Below, one piece after another: positions 34,901 to 41,102 of a stretch of 41,102 nt of DNA. The translations under genes and the position numbers were made by a program. The notes beneath the pieces are model-generated. The model was not told the origin of the DNA. It searched no databases and saw nothing but the letters and a program-made list of their open reading frames with translations. Position 1 is the first letter of the stretch; every line of letters begins with the position of its first letter. Origin of the DNA: an uncultured Planctomycetota bacterium (GTDB lineage: Bacteria; Planctomycetota; Planctomycetia; Pirellulales; Thermoguttaceae); NCBI GenBank assembly GCA_900317365.1, contig ONGM01000045.1, positions 1 to 41,102 of the forward strand. The letters are read 5' to 3'.

Positions 34901-35504
34901 AATACAACTCGACGGCGCGATCCCAGATCGCCGTCGCTTTGTCGGTCTGTTCAAGGCGCGCATAGAGTTCGCCGAGCTTCTGCAGAACTTCGAGCCGCTC
35001 GTCGTCGGTCAATTTGAGTTTCAGCGCCGCTTCGTAGACGTCGCAACCTTCCTGAAATCGCCCGGTTGAAGAGAGTAGGGCGCCGAGCGCGGTCGCGGCC
35101 GGAGAGAAATTCGGCGCGAGTTCGCGCGCCTCGCGGAGCGCGTCGACGGCGTTCGGGACTTCGTTCCGGCGCGCATGAACGAGCGCCAGCGCCGTCAGTA
35201 GCTTACCCTTCGATTCACCGGAAGAGTTCTGGATTTCCGCGTTAAGTTTTTCAACGAGCGAATCCGAAGCGCCGGTTTCGTTCACGGCGTCGGAGTAGAC
35301 CCGCTCGAAGGTTGAACCGTAGCGCGGATTTGCGACGAAGAGTTTCCAATATCGATCGGCGACGCGACGTTGGGCCGTCGCGCGCGCGTTGGTTTTTTGC
35401 CCGGCGACATAACGCGTCGCCGGAAGACAGAGCGCCGTCGCGCCGAGAAGAACGACGACGCTTCGAAGTGGAGCGCGCTTAACAAATTGAGTTAGACGAA
35501 ACAT
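28977..35504 (-). CDS. Giant membrane-anchored tetratricopeptide-repeat protein
   Basis: The protein has 2175 residues. One N-terminal hydrophobic segment (about 13-35) with a basic N-terminus anchors or exports it. Nearly all the rest is helical. Canonical TPR units are clear in the first 1000 residues, for example ALAALVHAR..., AAIWDRAVELYSDRDDALV, ARRLAITLGSLGRYEEARE, and SLRLASALDEIGEPGEA. Later repeats are degenerate. Such proteins are scaffolds for protein contacts, and position at the head of a MoxR/Bat operon suggests an envelope scaffold for this complex. GAGGAG about ten bases upstream supports the start. This is much larger than the TPR proteins (BatB/BatE type) of other Bat operons. 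No enzyme domain was noticed. Confidence 0.9.
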   Translation of the reverse strand: MFRLTQFVKRAPLRSVVVLLGATALCLPATRYVAGQKTNARATAQRRVADRYWKLFVANPRYGSTFERVYSDAVNETGASDSLVEKLNAEIQNSSGESKGKLLTALALVHARRNEVPNAVDALREARELAPNFSPAATALGALLSSTGRFQEGCDVYEAALKLKLTDDERLEVLQKLGELYARLEQTDKATAIWDRAVELYSDRDDALVRIAEIQADAGQFRKASELYAKLEENARAKRDVEAAVEYAVAVGDMKTRLGEKEEAIKDFERALNDLAPNHWMFKSLRDRIEYVFLLRSDYDGLVDYYREVTSTRPTDLDAARRLAITLGSLGRYEEAREALDAALKRAPSDVSLRYAGIELAVAQNDYATADALYREIDDLGALDVDALVAWGDVALKNDALDFAAKRSNAVAIWSRALNDEKTGVSVSLLVADKLRENQFDDEAEKALVDLKTAYPDDFEIVKNLARLYFDKNEKEKAFAQLDLYVKAKSQNADVYASRAEFLRSAGFRAEAIADFRKAATLAPSDFKKTCDLCEATLDEEDVDANELDADLNALAALATTEDEANRALNLRLRYAQLVGNVQEYLDDLDSQIATADATAAPELYWRKVAAELYFDDPNAATETTIKALRDNLVSRNLMRKIPEIVAKSQAPESALELLDLALAKDPAQKVGYLRSIARANLELGNADAAVDAARQLLALDSNDASNYRAAAETFFECGRVDDAIAALRDAVRIDPADRSSCLRLASALDEIGEPGEATELVWKVFDKCSRLEEKLVVVDALSKLYAKLDRFDELKDRLRNGARNSDERRDAACCLSRAYMTLRDYESARSALETAAALVSGRSQDDVFLLHSLSSLAELQNDANAAIRYQERLCELDDSRSESDRLLALYRRFDQPEKAREYLKKKILPRDPLWKQLETIDVLASVGDYDAAFDLVDEIERRYPDSWEIRARRLELEGWTRSMNLKVALDAEDGVRPFDLKSARETARRRDKQIPANSISGDAWRLGELHGAALNELESPQDYRNLARQTLLAVYRDKLALDDKARRSTSAALARPQAPTPNFPTYGAAFFYRQALRDRSENAEARDALRADRIADFVERFPNVDPGDEKNAEKSAETNVDRLKFRFAALEYALALDSNLAQAGRLDPAARQELQSEANRVALKLSATEDSWRAEVYPQALEDLTSDRAIDETTLAADAAFLVESLEKSYARGSFERDAAIWTRATATVAALKAKRRPEAAKRAQAILDKASARDYAVLLATGAQTNYISFDDFEASIKAAQALIPRQARNFADVDKAREKLGDAFAARMALDLSNAFAKEDREELERAQRGLEAWTVFAEKISFGRSVLSTFVELRRSDLTGAGNISDATLNAFDDLEKKVYRALDVALDLDVSLNEAFAEKLNARASAAPNLAASDVFTYLARNDQVAFNLAAYLIDKTIYGNERADSTLESGKLLETALAILFALDAAESNGRGQIAFARVERFESFLAKIDSEAKDRALKRYAEKIIETERCVKALLQGDVEPDTVENLRQRALANLSESSVGVAPENKPLLVALALLAKYEKKNLEALEYVERVPCVGLVETKARELAILEAFPEDEDAKIVERRAKAVAFLVGGRLDENEGARLLNALVLAKEDLEARKIRKRLQKFATAQTIVTALLDDVNERAQAGETLDDEDVVFADRVFRTPSWSISDPVELAELRAKALVALAAAGRLNQTSERLEKLVENSPGATELAMRLADVKLRLDDVDAAKRLLNAVADKLPNDASVVAEYASILARAGDVEGAKAKLQAAYARKPEDYFSARSKPEFWKEDDDLNLIQGFSTEQIAPRAFAVFSFLLEERERPEARETADALLQKFWNAEDADEDARDVVRSSASRLFAQSEDPAFFPQLKTWVLDVLRPNADDQAPYEDYEDVHRLVQWSVERPVLLSSAILDLLDPERDAPALEEFLREVDAFNIDYARRANPNAARQSAALVLKIQILAKLRRLTDALNVLAAAEKVDAFCAKGLKSDPFAVALALDFYADARNDADAREVLRRYYERAHAENPHPAYERFFISTIYPLGLKSADASVREKYLRLTRAKLEEVLKLASKADVKSTRRVAGTLETLESISGYALLFVQTLKENGAQSELDAAVDASNVKTRLDHLEDDAVDEWREFFQALADALK

Positions 35505-35578
35505 ATTGAGCGCGCTCCTCCTTGTAATTGTGAAATTGCGCTAAAAAGTCGAACGAAGAACCGACGAATCGTCGACCG

Positions 35579-36712
35579 CTAGTCGTTGGCCGCGCGCGTT
35601 CCCATGGCGCCCCAGACGCCGTGGTACGACTTCCCGTACTCCGTAAAGCTATTGTGCCCGATTTTCGGGTCCGGATTACCGTTTGTGCCGGTATAGTCGA
35701 TCGTTTCCGAGACGAATCGTACGGAACCGTCCGCCATGAGACAGTTGACTCCGCCGCTATGACTGCTCGACGCGGAGATCAGCCCGCCGCTCGACTCGTT
35801 ATTCGCCGCGAGACACGACGGCGCGTTCGGAGGAAGAATCGTCATGAAACCGGTGAAGACGCCCGCGCCGTCCGTCCAGCGCGTTCCGGACCATCCGCCG
35901 AGAGAAGAGTCCGAAACGGAGTCCGCGTAATTTGAACCGCTCGCGAGTCCCATGCAGTCGTCGACCGGAGTTACCGCGCCTTTAGTCGTTTCCACAACTT
36001 GATTTTCGTATTTCGCGTCGAGAGACGTGCCCGACGTCGCAAATCCGATCTTCTTATCGCGCGTATCTCCGTCGGCGATAAGTTTTTCGCTCATCATGAT
36101 CGTATTGCTTGTTCCGTCGGAAAAGCCCTTTAAGCCGTTCCACTGCTGCGTGGCGAACGCGCCGCGATCGGCGTTGCAGATCGTCGTCTTCGAGGAGCCG
36201 AGCGCGCCTGTCGTGCCCGCCATATTCGAGAAGTGGGTCGGAAAGTCGCCGTAGCAGAGACGATAATTCGTTTTCGCTTGACCGCCGACCGTCGTTCCCG
36301 CCCCGTCGGAAGGACAGAGAAGATCGGCGAGCTGGGTCGTCAAAAGGTTCGACGATGGCGCGTCCGAGTTGAAGTCCAAAAGGAAGTTTTCCGTCATGAT
36401 ATTATTGAAGAGCGCTTCCTGCTCCATGAACGGAAGAAGCGGAATGAACCCAGAGATTCGGCGCGAGACCTTGTCGCTCGCGGGTACGCTCAGCGCGCCT
36501 GCGGGGAAACACTTCTTCGCCGATTCGTGATAATTCAGACACGCGAGTCCCAACTGCTTTAGCTTATTGGTGCATTGAGCGCGTCGCGCCGCTTCGCGCG
36601 CCATCTGAACGGCCGGAAGTAAGAGTCCAATCAAAATTCCAATAATAGCGATAACGACGAGCAACTCGACGAGCGTGAACGCGTTGCGTTTGAGCGTTTG
36701 GGGGGTAGACAT
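35579..36712 (-). CDS. DUF1559 prepilin-like major pilin domain protein 1
   Basis: The protein has 377 residues. A type IV prepilin-like N-terminus ([18 protein letters not shown], with the prepilin glutamate five residues after the cut site) is followed by a single helix and [14 protein letters not shown]. The cut-site residue is Ala rather than the usual Gly. The C-terminus carries the planctomycete H-X9-DG pattern ([16 protein letters not shown]). This is a DUF1559 protein, a family expanded in Planctomycetes and of unclear function, probably a pilin-like or surface-exposed protein. AAGG upstream supports the ATG at 36712. It is followed on the same strand by the TPR gene 74 bases on, which has its own ribosome-binding site. 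Confidence 0.95.
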   Translation of the reverse strand: MSTPQTLKRNAFTLVELLVVIAIIGILIGLLLPAVQMAREAARRAQCTNKLKQLGLACLNYHESAKKCFPAGALSVPASDKVSRRISGFIPLLPFMEQEALFNNIMTENFLLDFNSDAPSSNLLTTQLADLLCPSDGAGTTVGGQAKTNYRLCYGDFPTHFSNMAGTTGALGSSKTTICNADRGAFATQQWNGLKGFSDGTSNTIMMSEKLIADGDTRDKKIGFATSGTSLDAKYENQVVETTKGAVTPVDDCMGLASGSNYADSVSDSSLGGWSGTRWTDGAGVFTGFMTILPPNAPSCLAANNESSGGLISASSSHSGGVNCLMADGSVRFVSETIDYTGTNGNPDPKIGHNSFTEYGKSYHGVWGAMGTRAAND

Positions 36713-36762
36713 TGCAATTTTACCTTGTTGGTTTCCGCGACGGCGCCGCGACGGCGCAAACT

Positions 36763-37287
36763 TTATTTCGACAGTTCGATAACGACGTCCTTTGAACCCT
36801 TCGCTTCTACGGTTACTTCAAGTTCAGAAGTCTTTTTATCCGAGTATTTTAGCGGGATTGCCGAGACGACGTCAAAGACTTCTTCTTCCGGTTTCGGTTC
36901 GTGCGCGCCGGGATTCTGACGGAACTTCTCCCAGTTTTCGACGGCGGAGTCTTCGTTGGGAATATATTTTTCAACGGTAACGACGTATTTTCCGGGATTA
37001 GCCCCTTTCACGCCGAGGACGCTCGCGACGAAGCGACCGTCCGCGTCGGTCATTGCGGTCGCAACGCGTTGCGACGAACCGCTCGGATCCGGCTTGCCGC
37101 CAGATTCGCTTGGCGACGGCGCGAAGGTTAGCGTCGCCCACGCGAGCGGGAGTCCCTCATACGTTACCGTGCCTTCGAGGGGAACAAGTCCCGGAATTTT
37201 GCGACTGCGGCATCCGTCGGCGACCGCGACGAGCGCAACGACGAGCGCAGACGCGAGAAGACGGCGAAGCGTCAACGATTTGTTCAT
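36763..37287 (-). CDS. Lipoprotein with carboxypeptidase-regulatory-like domain
   Basis: The protein has 174 residues. A signal peptide ends in a lipobox-like VADGC (about residues 22-26), so the cysteine is probably lipid-modified. The mature part contains the phrase [21 protein letters not shown] and then DADGRF, the hallmark of small planctomycete lipoproteins of the carboxypeptidase-regulatory-like (transthyretin-like) fold. The C-terminus is a charged tail with several lysines. AAGGAT eight bases upstream supports the start. It sits between two DUF1559 genes; this pairing is common in Planctomycetes, and it may be an outer or inner membrane companion of the pilin-like proteins. Confidence 0.88.
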   Translation of the reverse strand: MNKSLTLRRLLASALVVALVAVADGCRSRKIPGLVPLEGTVTYEGLPLAWATLTFAPSPSESGGKPDPSGSSQRVATAMTDADGRFVASVLGVKGANPGKYVVTVEKYIPNEDSAVENWEKFRQNPGAHEPKPEEEVFDVVSAIPLKYSDKKTSELEVTVEAKGSKDVVIELSK

Positions 37288-37353
37288 TGCTTTTATCCTT
37301 TGGAGTTGTCCTCAGAAATCGACCTCTTGGAGCGTCGCTTTGCGCGAATCGCG

Positions 37354-38475
37354 CTACGGAGTCGAGATCGCCTCGCCTCCTTTTGCGGTTCCCATCGCGC
37401 CCCAGACTCCGTATGGCGACGCGCCGCGTCGCACCGGCGCGGTCGAAAGGTCGCCTGCGTCGACGACGTCGCTAACGAAACGCACGGAACCGTCGAGGAA
37501 GCCCGCGTTGCAACCTCCTTGATGATTGCTCGTCGGACCGGCGACGTACGCGTAGAAAGAGGAGCATGAAGGTCCGTTGGGCGGGATGATCGTATTGAAC
37601 GTCGTCGAAAGCGAATCCCCGTAAACCCAGTTGCGACCTTGCAGACTATTGATCGCCAAACCGGAACCGACCGGCATTGGTTGAATATAGTCTCCGCCGA
37701 TCCCGATGAATTCGAGACATTTGCTCGGGTAGAGCGGAATACCGGCTTCCGTCGGATCCGGGTTCATTTGCGTCCCCGACTTCCACGCCATCGCGATGTA
37801 CGTGTCGACCATGCGCAACGATTTACCGCCGCCGCCGGACGAGACGCGCCCGATAATTCGTTCGCTGAAGCAAATCGTATTCGACGTTCCGTCGGAAACG
37901 CGCGCCATACTGCTCCATTGTCGCGAGAGCATGGGCCCGCGTCCGGCGCCGCTCGCAGGGCAACTTGCGAGAATCGGCTTGTCGGCCGTCGCTGGGAAAT
38001 CGCCGAGCGATACGAGGTAACTCGTCGCGCCGGTGTGGTACGACGGGTGAATCGTTTCCGCGTAGTATCCGGAGGGGCAGAGCAACGAGGCGATTTGCAC
38101 GTCTTTCCATGGCGTGCGCTGCATGAGAGAGAAGGTTCCGAGATTTCCGCCGGGATCGCCGAAACGCTGGATTTCGTCGGAGAGCGCGCTTTGTTCTAAG
38201 TACGGAAGAAGGGGAACGAACACGGAAAAACTACCGTTTCCGCCGGACGCGCCGCAACCGACGATCGGCGGGAGCTTCTTATGGACGTCGTTGTAATTCT
38301 GAATTGCGATCGCGAGCTGATGGAGATTATTGCCGCACTGCATACGATTCGCCGCTTCCCGCGCCACTTGAATCGCCGGTAGCAACATACTGACGAGCAC
38401 GCCGATGATGGCGACGACCACGAGGAGTTCGACGAGCGTAAAACCGACTCGTTTTTCACTAATATGTTTGTTCAT
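37354..38475 (-). CDS. DUF1559 prepilin-like major pilin domain protein 2
   Basis: The protein has 373 residues. The N-terminus has a normal prepilin site ([18 protein letters not shown], glycine before the cut), then a single helix and AIQVAREAANRMQCGNNL. The C-terminus has HQGGCNAGFLDGSVRF, the H-X9-DG motif. It is a second DUF1559 protein, paralogous to that at 35579-36712 but clearly diverged. A minus-strand promoter lies about 90-115 bases upstream. No Shine-Dalgarno sequence was seen before the ATG at 38475. It probably heads the transcript with the lipoprotein and the first DUF1559 gene. Confidence 0.95.
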   Translation of the reverse strand: MNKHISEKRVGFTLVELLVVVAIIGVLVSMLLPAIQVAREAANRMQCGNNLHQLAIAIQNYNDVHKKLPPIVGCGASGGNGSFSVFVPLLPYLEQSALSDEIQRFGDPGGNLGTFSLMQRTPWKDVQIASLLCPSGYYAETIHPSYHTGATSYLVSLGDFPATADKPILASCPASGAGRGPMLSRQWSSMARVSDGTSNTICFSERIIGRVSSGGGGKSLRMVDTYIAMAWKSGTQMNPDPTEAGIPLYPSKCLEFIGIGGDYIQPMPVGSGLAINSLQGRNWVYGDSLSTTFNTIIPPNGPSCSSFYAYVAGPTSNHQGGCNAGFLDGSVRFVSDVVDAGDLSTAPVRRGASPYGVWGAMGTAKGGEAISTP

Positions 38476-38561
38476 TCTAAAATCTCGCTGCGCGCCGATC
38501 GTCTAACCGGCGTTAAAGTCTCTGGGAATGTTTCTGACGCGTTCCAAAGTTAGCGCCGTCT

Positions 38562-38589
38562 AAATTACACCGTTTTCAAAGTTTGTCAA
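38562..38589 (-). promoter_or_regulatory. Sigma-70-type promoter for the DUF1559 cluster
   Basis: On the minus strand TTGACA (38589-38584, perfect) and TAATTT (38567-38562) are separated by 16 bp. Transcription would start about 80 bases before the 38475 ATG. Confidence 0.55.
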
Positions 38590-38729
38590 GGGTAAGCGTC
38601 GTTTTATTCTGAATGTTTTTAATTCGGCTAATATAACACTCTTACGACGTAGTTTTGCGGTGATCCGCGCCTTTGAGAGTTAATGCCGACTTTTGAAGTA
38701 TGAATTAAAATGTGAGGGAAGACTTATTT

Positions 38730-38755
38730 TCCCTTTTGTAAGGGAGTCCTTTTTT
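38730..38755 (+). terminator. Hairpin with T-run before the NtrC-like gene
   Basis: TCCCTT (38730-38735) pairs with AAGGGA (38740-38745) around TTGT, followed by GTCCTTTTTT. The stem is short. It lies directly upstream of the next gene's promoter, in the 361-base gap between the divergent genes. Confidence 0.4.
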
Positions 38756-38763
38756 GTGATTTC

Positions 38764-38792
38764 TTGACGACGAACGCTCGAACGAGTAGAAT
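38764..38792 (+). promoter_or_regulatory. Sigma-70-type promoter for the NtrC-like gene
   Basis: TTGACG (38764-38769) and TAGAAT (38787-38792) are separated by 17 bp. Transcription would start about 38 bases before the ATG at 38837. GGAG lies eight bases before that ATG. Confidence 0.7.
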
Positions 38793-38836
38793 AGCCTTAC
38801 GCGACAGACGACGCGCTGAGAATTGGAGACGACGAT

Positions 38837-39754
38837 ATGTGCAATACGTTAAACGAAGGCGAATTGATAGGGCTGGACGGGACGCTTTCACGCGCGTATT
38901 CTCGCGCGGAAGAAGTCGCCGCCTCCGATCGTCGACCTGCGCTATGGGGGGAGCCCGGCGTCGGAAAGGAGACTTTCGCCTGCCTCGTCGCGCGATTGAC
39001 CTTCCCGCGCGTTCGTTCCTTTACTCATTTCTGCGCCGACAAGCTCGACGACGAACGTTGGAACGCCCTCCTGAACGACCCGCCTGAGTTTCTGCGCGAC
39101 GGCGTTCTTTACCTCTCCTCCTTCGAGCGCGCCCCGCAGAATTTTTCGAATTTGCTCGCGCGCGCCGCATTGTCAGGAACGTTGAAATTTCGCGTAATTT
39201 TCGGCTTTTCCTGCCCTTTTCGACAATTGCGAACGGAAAGCGTCTCCCCCGAGGTGTGGGAAGTCGCCGCCGGGTTCCCGATTTATCTGCCGCCTTTGAG
39301 AGAACGTTCCGTCGACGTTCCCGACCTTGCCCGCCTCTTTTTTAAACAGGCGTGCGTGCGACGCGGCGTGTGGCGCGATCCGCTTTCTATTCAGGAGCTC
39401 GCCAAACTCGCCGCGTTGCAGTGGCGCGACAACCTCGACGGACTCCGCCGCGTCGTCGAACGCGTTGTGGAAACCGACGTCTTTCCGAAAGATTTTGACG
39501 ACAAGTTCGTCGAGACCCCCGCGCCTGCCCGCGTTCTTTCTGAGTCGCCTGAGTCGGACTCCGACGACCGCGATTTTCTTACGATCGACGAAGCCGCGAA
39601 GCGCCACATCGAAGAGGCGCTACGTCGCCGACGCGGCGTGATCGAAGGAAAACGCGGCGCCGCCGCCTTGCTCGGTATTAACCCTCACACTCTGCGCGCC
39701 CGAATGCGAAAGCTCGGAATTGACGCGGATAGTTTTCGACGCGACGACGAATAG
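38837..39754 (+). CDS. Degenerate NtrC-like (sigma-54 interaction type) regulator
   Basis: The protein has 305 residues. Walker A GEPGVGKE is at 38-45. Residues 150-162 (YLPPLRERSVDVP) are the arginine-finger phrase of sigma-54 activators, and LQWRDNLDGLRRVVERVV (194-211) matches the usual W.GN.REL segment. The C-terminus is a Fis-type helix-turn-helix (about 250-294, IDEAAKRHIEEAL...GAAALLGINPHTLRARMRKLGI). Two expected elements are missing: the GAFTGA loop that contacts sigma-54, and the acidic Walker B (here GVLYLSSFERAP instead of GGTLFLDEI). There is no receiver or sensor domain. It may therefore bind DNA and perhaps nucleotide without activating sigma-54 promoters. The GH43 gene follows 32 bases downstream on the same strand. 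Confidence 0.85.
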   Translation: MCNTLNEGELIGLDGTLSRAYSRAEEVAASDRRPALWGEPGVGKETFACLVARLTFPRVRSFTHFCADKLDDERWNALLNDPPEFLRDGVLYLSSFERAPQNFSNLLARAALSGTLKFRVIFGFSCPFRQLRTESVSPEVWEVAAGFPIYLPPLRERSVDVPDLARLFFKQACVRRGVWRDPLSIQELAKLAALQWRDNLDGLRRVVERVVETDVFPKDFDDKFVETPAPARVLSESPESDSDDRDFLTIDEAAKRHIEEALRRRRGVIEGKRGAAALLGINPHTLRARMRKLGIDADSFRRDDE

Positions 39755-39786
39755 CGCCTGTCTCGTCGATGGAAAGGAAACAACGT

Positions 39787-40872
39787 ATGACGTCGAATCG
39801 ACTGCGCCTGATTTTCGCGCTGACCGCCGGAGTCGTTAGCCTCGCCTTAAATTTCGGACTCGGCGCCGCGATTGGGGCGCATGACCGAAGCGCCTGCGCC
39901 GACGAACCCGACGCGCAAGCCGCGAAGGAAAGCGAAGCCTTGCCGCCGAATTACCTGCGCCCCGGCGCCGATCCTTGGGTTATTGAATTTCGCGGAAAGT
40001 ATTATTGGAGTCAGTCGAACAACGCGACGCGCGAGATTCGGCTGTGGGAGTCGGATTCTCTCGACGAGCCGGGGAAGGTCAGACCGATATGGCAGGCGCC
40101 GCCGCGCGGCCCCTATTCTCGCGAGCTGTGGGCGCCTGAAATCCATTTCATCGACGGGAAGTTTTACGTCTTCTTCGCCGCCGACAACGGACGCAACGAG
40201 CGACACCTTACCTACGTGCTCGTCTCGGAAAACGACGATCCGTATTCGGAGTATCGTCTGGAGGGACCTCTCTATACTGGGGACGACATAGAGGGGAAGA
40301 CGCAGAATCGTTGGGCGATCGACTGCACGTTTTTCGAATGGAAGGGGCGTCGTTACGTGATCTGGTCGGGATGGGAGGACGACAAGGACGTTCAGTATCT
40401 TTATATAGCGGAGTTTGCGACGAACCCGCCTCGAACGATTTCGGCGCGAGTGAAGATTTGCGACAACGCCGACTATCTTTGGGAGCGGGTCGAGGAGCGA
40501 CTTGGGACGCGGGGACTTAACGAGGGCCCGGAGATTCTCACGACGCCGAACGGGCGGGTTTTCCTCTCCTATTCCTGCGGGGCGAGTTGGTTGCCTACCT
40601 ATAAAATTGGGCTTTTGGAACTGGTTGGGGACGACCCGACCTCGCCTGAGTCGTGGAAAAAATACCCGACGCCTTTTTTCCAGAGCGATCAATTCCAGTT
40701 CGGAGTTGGGCACGGCTCTTTTATTAAGGATCGGGACGGCGAAACGCGATACGTCTACCATGCGAAAACGGATCGAGCCGCCGGGTGGAATCGCAAAGTT
40801 TTCTGGCGGTACGTCGATTTTGACGAGAAGGGATTCCCGAGCGTCCGCTACGCCGCCGCGCCGCGCCATTAA
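39787..40872 (+). CDS. Secreted glycoside hydrolase, family 43 type
   Basis: The protein has 361 residues from the ATG at 39787, chosen for AAGGA eight bases upstream; an earlier ATG at 39769 is less likely. A signal peptide covers about residues 1-38 (SACADE near the cut). The five-bladed GH43 fold is recognised by its three acidic sites: ADPWV (Asp62, base), AIDCTFF (Asp179, pKa modulator) and NEGPE (Glu246, acid). LWAPEIHFIDGKFYVFF and GHGSF are also typical. The family acts mostly on arabinan, arabinoxylan and related plant polysaccharides; the exact substrate cannot be read. It probably acts outside the cytoplasm. It follows the NtrC-like regulator closely and may be under its control, which is inference. 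Confidence 0.92.
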   Translation: MTSNRLRLIFALTAGVVSLALNFGLGAAIGAHDRSACADEPDAQAAKESEALPPNYLRPGADPWVIEFRGKYYWSQSNNATREIRLWESDSLDEPGKVRPIWQAPPRGPYSRELWAPEIHFIDGKFYVFFAADNGRNERHLTYVLVSENDDPYSEYRLEGPLYTGDDIEGKTQNRWAIDCTFFEWKGRRYVIWSGWEDDKDVQYLYIAEFATNPPRTISARVKICDNADYLWERVEERLGTRGLNEGPEILTTPNGRVFLSYSCGASWLPTYKIGLLELVGDDPTSPESWKKYPTPFFQSDQFQFGVGHGSFIKDRDGETRYVYHAKTDRAAGWNRKVFWRYVDFDEKGFPSVRYAAAPRH

Positions 40873-40877
40873 GCGTT

Positions 40878-40900
40878 TCGGACGAACGCGCGTCGTCCGA
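40878..40900 (+). terminator. Hairpin after the GH43 gene
   Basis: TCGGACGA (40878-40885) pairs with TCGTCCGA (40893-40900) around a 7-nt loop, six bases past the stop. T residues downstream are few. Confidence 0.5.
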
Positions 40901-40998
40901 GAGCGATTTCTCCGCGCGCTATGACGCGAATAAGGCGGCGAGCGGGCGTCGCGAATCGTCGGGAAAAAAGAAAAAACAAAAAATTCACAAAAGAGTCC

Positions 40999-41028
40999 TT
41001 GACCAATTTGAAAGACGGTGTATATTAT
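40999..41028 (+). promoter_or_regulatory. Strong sigma-70-type promoter, probably of an rRNA operon
   Basis: TTGACC (40999-41004) is followed by TATATT (41021-41026, 16-bp spacing) or TATTAT (41023-41028, 18-bp spacing). An A-rich tract (AAAAAAGAAAAAACAAAAAA) lies directly upstream, like an UP element. The downstream gene is outside the window. Confidence 0.75.
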
Positions 41029-41061
41029 GCGAGTCGTTGACGCGATAACGCGACGCGACGA

Positions 41062-41073
41062 TGATCTTTGACA
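41062..41073 (+). promoter_or_regulatory. boxA-like antitermination site of an rRNA leader
   Basis: TGATCTTTGACA matches the bacterial rRNA boxA sequence TGCTCTTTAACA at 10 of 12 positions and lies about 35 bases after the promoter. A CTTTGACAA-type box shortly before the 16S gene is usual in bacterial rRNA operons. No 16S sequence is in the window. Confidence 0.6.
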
Positions 41074-41102
41074 ATCAGGTAAAGCGAAAACATACAGTGT
41101 GA

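Noticed and set aside
39847..40869. Long antisense frame over the GH43 gene
   Set aside because: The sense strand carries all three GH43 acidic motifs; the antisense reading has no domain and is typical of shadow frames in this G/C-ending codon use.
1..41102. CRISPR arrays, tRNA genes, insertion sequences, prophage genes
   Set aside because: No regularly spaced identical repeats, no tRNA-like folds or T-loop consensus in the intergenic regions, and no transposase or integrase motifs were seen.

Overview
The window looks like a chromosomal segment of a planctomycete (Planctomycetota). The main evidence is two DUF1559 major-pilin-like proteins (prepilin N-terminus plus the C-terminal H-X9-DG motif), a planctomycete-type lipoprotein with a carboxypeptidase-regulatory-like fold between them, and a large MoxR/DUF58/VWA (Bat-type) operon with a giant TPR protein. 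Shine-Dalgarno sites are present at some genes and absent at others. No tRNA, CRISPR array, transposase or integrase was recognised. An rRNA operon probably starts just beyond the right edge, because a strong promoter and a boxA-like antitermination site lie in the last 110 bases.

Layout: (1) 1-4.8 kb: the 3' end of a repeat-bearing membrane protein, a BspA-like leucine-rich-repeat protein, and tatC with a long loop insertion. (2) 4.8-13.3 kb: an accessory-looking stretch. Two paralogous sigma-70-like proteins (5826-6953 and 12107-13321), each behind a duplicated leader of about 340 bp, bracket three unrecognised secreted proteins that each look monocistronic. (3) 13.5-16.6 kb: a YtrA-type GntR regulator with an ABC exporter (one ATPase, two related permeases). 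(4) 16.6-20.6 kb: a defence-like island with a lone COG1106-type AAA ATPase convergent with a Septu-like ptuA-ptuB pair, plus a possible frameshifted gene and a small ORF.

(5) 20.6-35.5 kb, minus strand: a probable seven-gene operon, read from 35.5 kb down to 20.6 kb. It encodes a 2175-residue TPR protein, a small exported protein with a duplicated cysteine motif, MoxR, DUF58, a BatA-like VWA protein, a larger VWA/amidotransferase-like protein, and a membrane coiled-coil protein with eight clustered cysteines. It ends at a very strong terminator. (6) 35.6-38.5 kb, minus strand: DUF1559 / lipoprotein / DUF1559. (7) 38.8-40.9 kb, plus strand: a degenerate NtrC-like regulator and a GH43 glycosidase.

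The least described items are the pair of long sigma-like proteins with their shared leader and the three secreted proteins between them. After those come the cysteine-rich additions to the Bat operon and the enhancer-binding-protein homologue that has lost its sigma-54 and Walker B motifs. All functional names come from motifs read by eye; no database search was possible.
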